From assembly GCF_001640025.1 (NCBI RefSeq), contig NC_031673.1, positions 496,001 to 560,000 on the forward strand: 64,000 bases of DNA, in the 5' to 3' direction. Positions within the stretch are counted from its first letter, which is position 1. Every line of letters starts with the position of its first letter. This document shows positions 52,268 through 62,037 of this stretch, one piece after another. The position numbers and the translations under genes are program-made. This DNA comes from Sugiyamaella lignohabitans (lineage: Eukaryota; Ascomycota; Dipodascomycetes; Dipodascales; Trichomonascaceae). The notes under the pieces are model-generated. The model searched no databases. It was given only the letters and a program-made list of their open reading frames with translations, and was not told the DNA's origin.

Positions 52268-55057
52268 ATGGATAGTTTTGCAGAGTTGAAATGGTCGTCA
52301 TCAGGTACCGCACCAGGTACAGGAACCTCGTCCAAGGCGAGCAGTAAGCCCGGGACTCCAGCTCCTGGCCAGGCTAAGGGGCTTGATTCGTTCGCTAGTT
52401 TGGCTCCAATGGGTACTGGGTCGAATAAACCGAAGAAATTAGAGTCTCTTTCGTTACAAGAAAGACAGAACATGCTTCAAAAGGGCAATGGAAATGCATT
52501 TGGAACGTCAGGAGGATCTTCAAGTACGGGAGGTAGTACATGGTCCGGTTTGGATCTGCTTTCTGGAGGCATTGCTAGTTCCGAGAGACTTGGAAAATCG
52601 ACTGTTCCGGCTTCTGGACTGTCTAATGGTGCTAGTGGATCAGGATCAAACTCGCTTTTAGACGGTTTTGACGATATTCCAGGGGCGAATGAGATATCGA
52701 CTGGGTCGAATACTGAAGGTAATGTAGATCCTGAAACAAAAGAAGATAACATCGACGATTTATTTTCGGTTTTTAATAAACCAAAAGTGGATACTGCAAA
52801 AATAGAGAAAGAGAAAGACTATGAGACTATAGATCGAGCTCAGGATCGATTAAGTTCTGGATCTGGATCGAGGAGTAGAGCTACTCCAGACAGACAGATT
52901 CAGCTCGGGGATGATCAGGACGATTATGGCGATACTGAATACAATGGCGATTATGATGAAGACGACTATTCTGCTGAAGAAGGTGTTTTTGGAAACCGTG
53001 GCCATCGGTCAGCACTGAATTCTTCCAGTAACCGTCATAACAGCTCTAATGGTGGAAGTAGACATAGTAGCATGGCTGGGAGCAGAGCTGAGAGCAGAGC
53101 TGAGAGTAGAACAGGTAGTAGAGCTGGTAGTGGTCGAGGCGGTAGTTCGACACCTTCGTCAATATCTTCTCGAGGACCTCCAGCAGCAGATCCAAGAGAT
53201 CATGCTATTGCTGAGCTTATGGATATGGGATTTTCCGACGAGCAAGCTATTTACGCACTGGCCCAGACCGACACTGGACTTGATGTTCGACAGGCAGTGG
53301 ATGTTCTTATGATGCAAGCTCATCAAAAAGCCACTGGACAACCGGTGACAGCTGGATCGCGGTCAAATTCCAGACGAAAGCAGAAAGATGTGCCAGTAGA
53401 TGATATATCTAAACTAGCTTCGGATCTGTCTACCCAGTTTATTTCTAAAGCAGGAAGTTTATGGAGTATGGGAAAGAAAAATCTGGCAAAAGCCATTGAT
53501 CAGTACAACTCACAACCCAGTAGTGACGGAACACCTGCCTGGATGAGGGATGCTCAGAGATACGTCAGTGAAGATGAAAGTGGAACGCCACCGATCCATC
53601 TCGACAGTGACAGTGATATCAGTATTAAACGTGGACGAACCGGTACTAACCGACCCTCGAGACGATTCAATGATAGTGATTTTACCGACGACGATACACC
53701 CCCTCCATCTTCGAGTCAACTGGCTACCGATGAGGCTATGATGTTGGAATCCGAGGGTCCTCGTAGCAGACGAAACAAGAATCCAGCAACTGGTCACCGC
53801 CAACAACCACCAGTACCGCCTCCATCTCGAAGATATGTGGATGACGCTCAATCTAACAGTATTCCCGTACCTCGAGCAGTTCCAGACTCGGCAAGAACTC
53901 CTCCACCACCTAGCAACACACCTCCTATTGCACAACGCCAACAACCAGCATTAAGCAGAGCTCAATTGTTAAGAGAACGACAAAAAGAACGAAAAGATGA
54001 TGATGTTATGTACGTTTCTTCTTCACGAAGACGAGGGCCCACCTCTTCAAACCAGTCGTCTCGAGCACCGACTCCCAGTCTTCCCGCACAATCACCTGCT
54101 GCTCCTAGTTCAAGAATTGCCAGTCCAAAACCATCAATCCCCCCTAGAGAAGCTGTTTCGATTTCTCCTACTGCATTAACCATGGCCAACACATCCCGAG
54201 AACAGGGTACCGAAGCGTTTAAGCGAGGAGACTTCACTCAAGCCACCGAACACTATTCCCAAGCATTGCAGTCCATTCCCCCTAAACATCTTCTTCTAAC
54301 ACTTATTCTCACCAACAGATCCACCTGTTACCTGAAATGCGGCGATGCCAAATCGGCCCTTGCTGATGCCGAGCAGTCGCTAGCGATTATTGGTCCTGGA
54401 TTGGGTGCTAACGAAGAAGTCGAGCCTGGCAAGTCCTTGAAAGACATCTGGTCAAAGGCAGTTGCTCGTAAAGCCGAAGCGTACGAACATCTCGAGAAGT
54501 TCCAAGACGCCCTTGACTCATGGACTGTTCTCATCAGTAATGGATACTCATCGAAGCAGTCTATGGACGGCAAACGTCGATGTCAAGACGCCCTTTCTCC
54601 AAAGCCCAAACCACGACCAGTAACATCATCCACACCATCACGAGTCTCTACACCTGCCAATGACGGACCACAATCTGCGGCCGGAAAAGCTGCTCTTGCA
54701 CGAGTCAAGAACGCACATGCCACTGCCGAAAAGAACGACTCCGAGCGGTTTATTCTCCACGACAGCGTCAGCAGCCGGATAGAGAGCTGGCGCCACGGCA
54801 AAGAAGACAACCTCCGGGCCCTCCTTGGCTCACTCGACAACATTCTATGGCCCGAAAGCGGTTGGAAAAAGGTTTCACTAGCCGAGCTCGTGATCCCCAA
54901 AAAGGTCAAGCTCGTGTACATGAAAGCAGTGGCCCGAACACACCCCGACAAAGTGTCGTCCACCGCAACCACCGAGCAGAAAATGATTGCCGAAGGCGTC
55001 TTCATCACCCTCAACAAAGCATGGGACCAGTTCAAGGTCGCCAACAACCTCTCATAA
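52268..55057 (+). CDS. SWA2: Swa2/auxilin-like clathrin-uncoating J protein
   Basis: A 929-residue single-exon protein with the modular order of yeast Swa2/Aux1, the Hsp70 co-chaperone that strips clathrin coats from vesicles. The N-terminus carries disordered clathrin-binding-type sequence (MDSFAELKW, DSFASL). A UBA domain lies in the middle (DHAIAELMDMGFSDEQAIYA followed by DTGLDVRQAVDVLMMQ), then a long Pro/Ser-rich segment. A TPR array includes TEAFKRGDFTQATEHYSQAL and TNRSTCYLKCGDAKSALADA. The C-terminal J domain has the HPD motif in ARTHPDKVSS and ends FITLNKAWDQFKVANNLS. ATG at 52268 is the first in frame that leads into the conserved MDSF start. It converges on TFB1 with an element between the two stops. 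Confidence 0.92.
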   Translation: MDSFAELKWSSSGTAPGTGTSSKASSKPGTPAPGQAKGLDSFASLAPMGTGSNKPKKLESLSLQERQNMLQKGNGNAFGTSGGSSSTGGSTWSGLDLLSGGIASSERLGKSTVPASGLSNGASGSGSNSLLDGFDDIPGANEISTGSNTEGNVDPETKEDNIDDLFSVFNKPKVDTAKIEKEKDYETIDRAQDRLSSGSGSRSRATPDRQIQLGDDQDDYGDTEYNGDYDEDDYSAEEGVFGNRGHRSALNSSSNRHNSSNGGSRHSSMAGSRAESRAESRTGSRAGSGRGGSSTPSSISSRGPPAADPRDHAIAELMDMGFSDEQAIYALAQTDTGLDVRQAVDVLMMQAHQKATGQPVTAGSRSNSRRKQKDVPVDDISKLASDLSTQFISKAGSLWSMGKKNLAKAIDQYNSQPSSDGTPAWMRDAQRYVSEDESGTPPIHLDSDSDISIKRGRTGTNRPSRRFNDSDFTDDDTPPPSSSQLATDEAMMLESEGPRSRRNKNPATGHRQQPPVPPPSRRYVDDAQSNSIPVPRAVPDSARTPPPPSNTPPIAQRQQPALSRAQLLRERQKERKDDDVMYVSSSRRRGPTSSNQSSRAPTPSLPAQSPAAPSSRIASPKPSIPPREAVSISPTALTMANTSREQGTEAFKRGDFTQATEHYSQALQSIPPKHLLLTLILTNRSTCYLKCGDAKSALADAEQSLAIIGPGLGANEEVEPGKSLKDIWSKAVARKAEAYEHLEKFQDALDSWTVLISNGYSSKQSMDGKRRCQDALSPKPKPRPVTSSTPSRVSTPANDGPQSAAGKAALARVKNAHATAEKNDSERFILHDSVSSRIESWRHGKEDNLRALLGSLDNILWPESGWKKVSLAELVIPKKVKLVYMKAVARTHPDKVSSTATTEQKMIAEGVFITLNKAWDQFKVANNLS

Positions 55058-55089
55058 TACATACACTTTTATTGCTCCACGAGTCCTGC

Positions 55090-55235
55090 TGCTTCCGGCG
55101 GCTGGGGCGCTGCCCCAGACCCCGTTGCGCTCGCTTCGCGAGCATTTGCGGGACCCCCAGCGCAGTTTTCACCCCAAGCTCGCTCGCGAAGCGAGCACAA
55201 CGGGGTCTGGGGCAGCGCCCCAGCCGCCGGAGGCA
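55090..55235. repeat. Palindromic element, complete C-C form, convergent gap
   Basis: Begins 33 bp after the SWA2 stop and ends 53 bp before the TFB1 stop. Both tails are C-type (GCTCGC and GCGAGC stems) and core loops are GCT and AGC. The centre includes GGGACCCCCAGCGCAG. Confidence 0.93.
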
Positions 55236-55287
55236 GCAGGGAACCTGCATGGATCAGTCGTAATATTAAATAAGGGCTTGAGCAGAA

Positions 55288-57303
55288 CTATTTCTCGGCG
55301 GAAGACGCTTCGAGAGCCTTTTCGTAGCGGTCTAGGGCGGTCAGTATGGACGTTTTTAGGGGACCGAGCGAGGCTCGAGCGTGGTTTTGAGCGTCGGGGG
55401 TTGGTGCTGCCTTGGAAACAGCGTCGATTCGTTCAAGACTTTTGGCGAGATTGGTGACAAGTTTGGATATGGAAGAGGCCTGGTTGGGGTCGCCGGAGAG
55501 GAAGTGCAGCCAGAAGTGGCGAAGGAACTCGACAGAGGTGGCATGGCAGAGCTGAACTTGATCGAGAAGTCGTTTGTCTTGCTCGTTGCTCGTCCAGATA
55601 TTCGACGCTTGATCTGACTCTTGCGACCGTAGTTCTATAATCGATGTCACTTGACCGACTGCAGCTTTCAAATCCTCGGTGTTGTTGCCGACGTCGTTCA
55701 GATTAATAGAGCTGCCGGTTTGAAGACTCTTTGAGTATCGATCTCGGATCTGTTCAATAACGGTGGTGTCATCTGCTTCATGTGAATTGGATTTTCCGTT
55801 GATGCTGATGCCAGGTTCATTAACGAGATGGAGTTCGATATTCGAGTCTGCAACTGAATCGCTTTCCAGATCATCGAATTTCAATTGGTCGCCAAGTGAC
55901 GATACTTCAGTGCTGGCTGGCTCTTGTCGACCACTTATTATACGTGAAGTGGCATTGCCATAGAGCATGCGTTGGGATAGGCTGTTCATGGATCGGATTA
56001 GTGAGATGGAACTGGCGTCGGATTTGCCTGGTTGCATGGTAATATCAGGCAGATTTCCCAGCTTTTGTGGGTCGTTTTCTTCGTTGCCGCCAATATCGAG
56101 ATACTGGGGAACTATTTTATGGTACATGTCATCAGTGACTTCCCCAGCAGGTCGGTTGTCGTCGTTATTATCGGCGCTGATAGGGTCGTCTTCTCGAGTT
56201 CTCTTGTTATTGGCATTAATGTTATTGTTGCTGTTGTTGTTGGTGATACTGCTACCGCTACTCGTACTGGTAGTACTTACTATACCGAGAATTCTATTAT
56301 TGTATCCCTCTTGCTCTTCTTCGTAGAGAGTCAGGTATTTTGTATCGAGAATGGCGTCTACAAGATGAGTTTGAGGAACTTTTTCGCCTCGTAAACGGCG
56401 AAACAGTCGAGACAGAAAAAACCGTTCCCAGAATGAACCCTCGGTCATTTTACCTGGTACGCTGTCGCTATATGCTTGTCGAACTATGGGATATTGGTCA
56501 AAAATGTCGTGGATTTTCTCTCTTGTTAATGAAACATTGATCTGATTATCACTGCCAGTAGTTGGTCGAATGGTTCCTAAAACATTATAAGCACCTCTTT
56601 TTTGTGACGACGTCAATGCATATGCTCGTAGTAAATGAATTCGGGTATTCCAGAACTTGTCATTTGCAAGTCCTCCATTAATCACTGTTTCTTGAAACGT
56701 TCTCATTAGCTCTTTATTTTCTCGTAATAATCCTTGTTGAAGATTTAAGTTGAGTAGCAGCTTTTTCGAGTCCAATTCCACTACTGCTTGTTTATTCTCA
56801 GGACGATTCATGTTATTATTATTATTATTAGCTGTACCGTTGGCGCCACCATTAGAAGTGCCATTTTGACCAGTACCATTAGCAGATTTCTCGGTGACGG
56901 CTGCTCGAATAGCTTGAACCAACTTTTGAATGGTCGTTTTGGTATTTTCCATTACCGATCGTTCTTTGAATGCAAAAACATAGCTCTGAGTCTCACTTCC
57001 TGGGGCAGCTGGCGTCGCTGGTGCCTGTGAAGTCTGCCCTGATGCTGGAGTTGTAGCAGATGAAACATCTCCTACTGTACAAATGATTTTTAAATGCAAT
57101 TTCTCACTCGTTGCTGGAGTGGCTTGTAATTGAGTTACGGTTTCTAATTTGATGTTGATTGGTGGTTTAGCACTCCCCGTATTATTTGGTTTCCACACAA
57201 ACAGACGGTTTCCATCTCGGTCTCCATCACTGATCTCTATTGTGCCTGGCTCCTTTTTAAAATTAGCTGGGTACGTCGTCGAAACAGTCGTTCCTGCCGA
57301 CAT
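55288..57303 (-). CDS. TFB1: TFIIH core subunit Tfb1 (p62)
   Basis: A 671-residue single-exon protein matching Tfb1/p62 of general transcription and repair factor TFIIH. The N-terminal PH-like domain (about 10-135) includes GTIEISDGDRDGNRLFVWKP and QSYVFAFKERSVMENTKTTI, with a Thr/Ala/Pro-rich loop inside. The first BSD region carries KFWNTRIHLLRAYALTSSQK, and the second the diagnostic GSFWERFFLSRLFRRLRGEK. Poly-Asn and Ser-rich spacers lie between, and the C-terminal helical region (QVQLCHATSVEFLRHFWLHF) matches the Tfb1 end. Length is close to the S. cerevisiae protein (642). It shares a 330-bp divergent promoter with SSZ1. Confidence 0.92.
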   Translation of the reverse strand: MSAGTTVSTTYPANFKKEPGTIEISDGDRDGNRLFVWKPNNTGSAKPPINIKLETVTQLQATPATSEKLHLKIICTVGDVSSATTPASGQTSQAPATPAAPGSETQSYVFAFKERSVMENTKTTIQKLVQAIRAAVTEKSANGTGQNGTSNGGANGTANNNNNNMNRPENKQAVVELDSKKLLLNLNLQQGLLRENKELMRTFQETVINGGLANDKFWNTRIHLLRAYALTSSQKRGAYNVLGTIRPTTGSDNQINVSLTREKIHDIFDQYPIVRQAYSDSVPGKMTEGSFWERFFLSRLFRRLRGEKVPQTHLVDAILDTKYLTLYEEEQEGYNNRILGIVSTTSTSSGSSITNNNSNNNINANNKRTREDDPISADNNDDNRPAGEVTDDMYHKIVPQYLDIGGNEENDPQKLGNLPDITMQPGKSDASSISLIRSMNSLSQRMLYGNATSRIISGRQEPASTEVSSLGDQLKFDDLESDSVADSNIELHLVNEPGISINGKSNSHEADDTTVIEQIRDRYSKSLQTGSSINLNDVGNNTEDLKAAVGQVTSIIELRSQESDQASNIWTSNEQDKRLLDQVQLCHATSVEFLRHFWLHFLSGDPNQASSISKLVTNLAKSLERIDAVSKAAPTPDAQNHARASLGPLKTSILTALDRYEKALEASSAEK

Positions 57304-57632
57304 TATTTATTCTGTTGACCCCAATCTGATATCAATTGATTTACCCACCACTCAGGTCAAATCCTTTCGAGACACTGTCGATAACCTATCTGATGCTCTC
57401 AATTACAATTGTAATAGATCTAGCCGTATAGGTTGCTTCAGTATGTATTATCACCCTCCCTATAATGCACTGATCTCTGTTAGCTATTGCAGTTTATTTA
57501 CAATCACTAACATCACGTGATGTTGAACTTTTTTTTCAAAGTTCATGCAGGAAAGTGAAAAATTAAAGACATCAGCATCAGAAGGATAATAGAAAGCCAT
57601 CCATTCTGTACCATACAAAGTAAAAAATAAAA
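57304..57632. other. Divergent promoter TFB1 / SSZ1
   Basis: A 329-bp AT-rich region without a palindromic element. It contains one RRPE-like motif near SSZ1. Confidence 0.55.
57556..57565 (+). promoter_or_regulatory. RRPE-like motif upstream of SSZ1
   Basis: TGAAAAATTA lies 68 bp before the SSZ1 ATG and resembles the ribosome-biogenesis RRPE element (TGAAAAATTTT), which would suit a ribosome-associated chaperone. It is one imperfect match only. Confidence 0.3.
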
Positions 57633-59303
57633 ATGTCTGGACCTACTGTTATTGGACTTGCTTTCGGTAACACCACCTCGTCTATTGCTATTGAGAAAGA
57701 TGGTAAGGTTGAGCTGATTGCCAACCAAGATGGTGACCGTGCTATTGCTTCGGTTATTTCATATGTCGGATCTGACGAATACCACGGAGCTCAGGCCAAG
57801 GCACAACTGATTAGAAATGCCAAGAACACAGTTGCTTACTTTAGAGACTTTCTGGGAGTTTCTTTTGACAATGTCGACCCTACCAACTCACATGCTTCTG
57901 CTCACCCAGTGGAATTAAACGGCCAAGCTAGCTTCTCGCTGAAGACCGAGGACGATGATGAAGAGACTGGTGAAGTCAAGCCTGCTAAATTATTGTCTGT
58001 TCACGAAATTGCTGTTAGACATTTGGACCGTCTTAGAGAATCTGCTGCTGATTATATTGGAAAAGCCATTGATGGTGCTGTTATTGCTGTCCCTACTGAC
58101 TACAGTGAGGAGCGTCGTCAAGCCATTGTTGCTGCTGCCAAGGACGCCAACTTGAAGATTCTTCAAGTCATTAATGAGCCCACTGCTGCTTTATTAGCCC
58201 ATGTTTCTGCCAACGGAGACTCTACCGACAAGAAATACGCTGTTATTGATATTGGTGGAACCCGTTCCGACGGTGCTATTATCGCCTCGAGAGGTGGTAT
58301 CTTCACCATTCTCACTACTCTTCACAACTACGAGTTAGGTGGTAAGAACCTTGACGAGGCTCTTGTCGACTTTTTCGCCAAAGATTTCGAGAAGCAACAC
58401 AAGGTCGATCCCAAGACTGAAGCCCGTGCTGTTGCCAAGCTGCTTGCTGAGAGTGAAAGTACTAAGAAGACCCTCAGTAATACTTCATCAGCCAATTTCG
58501 CTGTTGAGTCTGTTGCTCAAGGTTATGATTACAGTCTTTCTATCAACCGTCTTAGATTCGAGGTCGCTGCTCGATCTGTTTTCACCAAGATCACTCAATT
58601 TGTTGAGGAGCTCATCAAGAAGGCCAATTTGGACGTTCTTGACATCGACGAGGTCCTTCTTGTTGGTGGTACTTCTGCCGTTCCCAAGGTCGCTACTTCG
58701 ATTGCTTCTCTTTTCGATGAGTCTGTTACCAAGATCTCTGCTCCTGCTTTCGACACTAAAGCCATTCAGCCTGACGAGCTTATTTCGCGAGGTGCTGCCA
58801 TCCAAGCTTCTCTTGTTGCCGGTTACGACGATGAGGAAATCAACGAGTCTTTACAAGCTGTTGTCACTGTCGCCCCACACACCACCAAATCCATTGGTGT
58901 CAAGGTCGGTGATAACGAGTATGTCGAGGTTATTGCCTCTGAAACCGCTCTCCCCATCAGAAAGACCGTTACTCTGTCGACCCCTGCTGACGCCACTGCT
59001 GTCCTTGTCGGTGTTTATGAGGGAGCTTCCGAGATTGTCGTGACCAAGGTCGAGAAAGAAGAGAAGAAAGACGACGCCGAAGATGACGAGTCCGACTGGA
59101 GTGAAGACGAGGAGGACGAGGAGATCCGCACAAAGGTACTAAAACCCGCCGCCAAAATCGCCGAGCTCGGACTCCAAAACATCCCTGCCGGCAGCAAGGT
59201 CGAGGTCGTCCTCAACATCACCCGTGAGCTCAAGCTCCAAATCGCTGCCCGTGCCGGCTCTGTTGCTGTCCGTGGCGAGACTGCTGTCGCTCACGTGGCT
59301 TAA
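57633..59303 (+). CDS. SSZ1: Ssz1, atypical Hsp70 of the ribosome-associated complex
   Basis: A 556-residue protein, close to S. cerevisiae Ssz1 (538). Ssz1 pairs with zuotin to form RAC, which stimulates the ribosome-bound Hsp70 Ssb on nascent chains. The nucleotide-binding domain is complete in outline: VIGLAFGNTTSSIAIEKDGK, VIAVPTDYSEERRQAIVAAA, VINEPTAALLAH, YAVIDIGGTRSDGAIIAS and VLLVGGTSAVPKVATSIASL. The canonical Hsp70 phosphate-loop residues are altered (GFGNTTS and GGTRSDG types), as expected for a non-hydrolysing Ssz1. The substrate-binding part is short and ends with an acidic loop (DDAEDDESDWSEDEEDEE) and a beta segment; there is no helical lid. Codon use looks highly biased, suggesting strong expression. 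ATG at 57633 follows an A-rich leader. Confidence 0.94.
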   Translation: MSGPTVIGLAFGNTTSSIAIEKDGKVELIANQDGDRAIASVISYVGSDEYHGAQAKAQLIRNAKNTVAYFRDFLGVSFDNVDPTNSHASAHPVELNGQASFSLKTEDDDEETGEVKPAKLLSVHEIAVRHLDRLRESAADYIGKAIDGAVIAVPTDYSEERRQAIVAAAKDANLKILQVINEPTAALLAHVSANGDSTDKKYAVIDIGGTRSDGAIIASRGGIFTILTTLHNYELGGKNLDEALVDFFAKDFEKQHKVDPKTEARAVAKLLAESESTKKTLSNTSSANFAVESVAQGYDYSLSINRLRFEVAARSVFTKITQFVEELIKKANLDVLDIDEVLLVGGTSAVPKVATSIASLFDESVTKISAPAFDTKAIQPDELISRGAAIQASLVAGYDDEEINESLQAVVTVAPHTTKSIGVKVGDNEYVEVIASETALPIRKTVTLSTPADATAVLVGVYEGASEIVVTKVEKEEKKDDAEDDESDWSEDEEDEEIRTKVLKPAAKIAELGLQNIPAGSKVEVVLNITRELKLQIAARAGSVAVRGETAVAHVA

Positions 59304-59353
59304 TTTTATATATGAAACTGATAGATTTGTGTTTTGCTAGGGGGGTCCCATGC

Positions 59354-59516
59354 TGCCTCCGGCGGCTGGGGCTATGCCCCAGACCCCGGTGCTCCTCTCG
59401 CTTCGCTCGAGTCGGGCGTGTGGACCGTGGCTGCTGTTGGCTCCTCCCCTCGAACCGACTCGAGCGGAGCGAGAGGAGCAGTGGGGTCTGGGGCGTAGCC
59501 CCAGCCGCCGGAGGCA
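59354..59516. repeat. Palindromic element, complete A-A form, convergent gap
   Basis: Lies between the SSZ1 stop (59303) and the ABCD transporter stop (59554), leaving 50 and 37 bp. Both arms end in tail A. Core loops are TAT and GTA, variants that are complementary to each other. Confidence 0.93.
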
Positions 59517-59553
59517 GGCGTGGCACGGAAGTATCTACGGTAGTGGGTCATAT

Positions 59554-62037
59554 TCAGGCAGCGGTTTTGCCGCTGAGTTCGTCTACGATTTGCTGGCGAC
59601 GCGCTTTCCAGGCGTCGACCTGCGAGAGTTTGGCTTTCAGGTCCTCGATTTCTTTGTCGACCGTGAGTCGTGCTTCAGCGGTTCCCGATCGTTCTAGAGA
59701 CCATTCATCTCCGTTGGCACCGAGTCCGACTCGGAGCTGGGCCGTGTGGTACTTAAGTAGCGAGGGTCGGTGGCTGATGGTCACGAGAGTGATGCTCTGC
59801 TTTTTGCAAATCTCGTAGAGGAGACCTTCGACATCAGCACTTACTGCACTGGTGCCTTCGTCGATGACGGCGAATTTGGGGTTTTTGTACAGGATTCGGG
59901 CAAACATCACTCGCTGCTTCTCACCACCAGAGAAGACGTCTTTCCATTGCTTGCGGGTCTCCCATCCGCCCTCTCGACCGGGAATGTATTCCAGACGAAC
60001 AAGTTTCAGGATCTCCATCAATTTGGCATCGGTTCCACCTGCTTCAAGCATGTCAGCATGTGAATCGGGATAGATGATTTGGTCACGAAGTGTACCATGA
60101 CTCAGATATGGTCTCTGAGGCAGGAACGTGATGTCCTTTGGCAGTGGTTTCGAAACGAGACCCCGATATACAGGCCATAATCCAGCTAGAACTCGCGCTA
60201 TAGACGACTTTCCGACGCCGTTGGCACCAGAGATGAGAATATGGTCGCCAGGATTGATACGGATGTTGAGATCTTTGATAAGCACTTCTCCTGGTTGACC
60301 GGTACGAGCCAGTCCTGGAATAACGATAGGAGTGTGTTCAAATCGAACCCCCTCGAACCCCTGTTGCACTGTTCCATGTACATCGGCCAAGGTAAAAGGT
60401 TCAGCCACCTCGTTCGGAGCTAGTTCGTGGCCATATGAGTTGGCATGAACTCTATGTAATGTCGACAGCAGTTGGAATACTCGCGATGTGTATCCAGCTA
60501 ATTCAGCCAGATCCTTGATAGAATACATCATACGACCACCTGCATCAGCAAGTGACAACATCAAACGCTTATTGGTTATGAATTGCTTCATACGATCACG
60601 TTCACGGAAATCCCGTTTGGCTAGTGAGATCGATGGAGTGGTCGTGGCAAGCTCGCTGATGCCGTCATTACCACTCCAAGTAGGTAGGAAAACTGGCAGT
60701 GATGCAAACATATATCCTAAAGCTGACCAGGAATACTTGAGAATAAAGTCCTCAAACATATTGTAAGACACTTTAATCTTCAGGATCTTGGAAATGTGAA
60801 CGATGACTCGTTTGTATGTCTTGTCGAGAATGGCTCTTTCAAAGCCAGTACCATCGTAAAAGGCGATTTCTTCGGCATTAGTAATGAGTTTGGTGTGTGC
60901 ATTTCGATAGTCACCTTCAAGTCTTGCTTCTGCTGCTGCTAGTCTTCCAAATGGAGGAGCAACGCTTTTAAGAAGCCAGGCTGTAAGTGCATAATTGGAA
61001 AATATACCAATGAGTGCTAGAGGGCCCAGATTTCTTTGTAGTTGGTAGCTGAATATAATGAAATCTGCAAATGGTTTACCCAAGTTCGAGTAAAGCGATG
61101 CTGCCGAGTCACAGAACCGTGTCACGTCAGCTGTAATATACTGGTCGGCACCTTCAATTCCACCGTCTATATTGGTCACCTTATAGTATCCCAGTTCCTT
61201 GGAAAGATAAATATCGTGAATGTAACGAATCAGCTTAGTTCTAAAAGCAATAGAGATTTTTGCCTGTAAAAACCTGATCATAGCATTGGTGTACGAGGCA
61301 GGGATAGCTAGCAGAAACCAGTATCCCAGTCCACGAAGGAAATCCTTACCATTAGCAGCAATCAAATCACGAACAATTTGACCATCCAGCTTAGCTACCA
61401 GAAGTGACAGATATGTTCTGGAAGCAAGAAATAGGGCATGAATAAATAATAAAGCCGATGTCTTAGACTGTAGTCTAGGAACAATGATAGACCAAATAGC
61501 CGAGAACTCCTTCAGAAATTGTCGGTTGACCCCGGCTTTCTTCTCAGCCACCGACCCATTACCGGATTTTCCTCCTGAACCAGACTGTAAAAACAGTCTT
61601 CTATGAGCCTCGAAGGTGACTTTCTTGGTCGGTTTAATCACCACTCTAGCAGTAGCATCTCCACTGACCTCTCCGCTCTCCACAGTTGAAGACTTTGATT
61701 TCGAAGTTAATGGTTTGTTTGCTGTAGGTACAAAGATTTCTCGTGACCATCCGTCACTTAATAAAACCGATGATGACTGACGATGTAATTCTCTTCGTTC
61801 TTTAGCGTCTCGTTTACGTCTCTTCTGGAGTTCGGTGATTCCGAACGTGACAGACCCAGCTGTCAGCAAAGCCAGCAGCAAGATCACAGCCTTGATTCGA
61901 CCTGACGAGTATCGGTATTGAGATCGAATCAGCTGTAGAGCAAGTCTTGGATTCTGAGCCAAACTCAAAGCCAACTGAGCATACATCATCAGCATGCGCT
62001 TTGTACGGTCTGACCGGAGAGTCGAGCTGGCTGCCAT
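59554..62037 (-). CDS. Peroxisomal ABCD half-transporter (Pxa1/Pxa2 family)
   Basis: An 827-residue half-size ABC transporter of the ABCD (ALD) family, which carries very-long/long-chain acyl-CoA into peroxisomes as a heterodimer. The membrane domain contains ASRTYLSLLVAKLDGQIVRD and FLRGLGYWFLLAIPASYTNA, and the family's EAA-like loop NAEEIAFYDGTGFERAIL. The nucleotide-binding domain has Walker A ISGANGVGKSSIARVL, signature FSGGEKQRVMFARIL and Walker B FAVIDEGTSAVSADVEGL, followed by the switch histidine in TISHRPSL. The N-terminus is basic and has a membrane segment near residue 55-70. I cannot decide between PXA1 and PXA2, so no symbol is given. The heterodimer partner is not in the window. 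Confidence 0.88.
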   Translation of the reverse strand: MAASSTLRSDRTKRMLMMYAQLALSLAQNPRLALQLIRSQYRYSSGRIKAVILLLALLTAGSVTFGITELQKRRKRDAKERRELHRQSSSVLLSDGWSREIFVPTANKPLTSKSKSSTVESGEVSGDATARVVIKPTKKVTFEAHRRLFLQSGSGGKSGNGSVAEKKAGVNRQFLKEFSAIWSIIVPRLQSKTSALLFIHALFLASRTYLSLLVAKLDGQIVRDLIAANGKDFLRGLGYWFLLAIPASYTNAMIRFLQAKISIAFRTKLIRYIHDIYLSKELGYYKVTNIDGGIEGADQYITADVTRFCDSAASLYSNLGKPFADFIIFSYQLQRNLGPLALIGIFSNYALTAWLLKSVAPPFGRLAAAEARLEGDYRNAHTKLITNAEEIAFYDGTGFERAILDKTYKRVIVHISKILKIKVSYNMFEDFILKYSWSALGYMFASLPVFLPTWSGNDGISELATTTPSISLAKRDFRERDRMKQFITNKRLMLSLADAGGRMMYSIKDLAELAGYTSRVFQLLSTLHRVHANSYGHELAPNEVAEPFTLADVHGTVQQGFEGVRFEHTPIVIPGLARTGQPGEVLIKDLNIRINPGDHILISGANGVGKSSIARVLAGLWPVYRGLVSKPLPKDITFLPQRPYLSHGTLRDQIIYPDSHADMLEAGGTDAKLMEILKLVRLEYIPGREGGWETRKQWKDVFSGGEKQRVMFARILYKNPKFAVIDEGTSAVSADVEGLLYEICKKQSITLVTISHRPSLLKYHTAQLRVGLGANGDEWSLERSGTAEARLTVDKEIEDLKAKLSQVDAWKARRQQIVDELSGKTAA

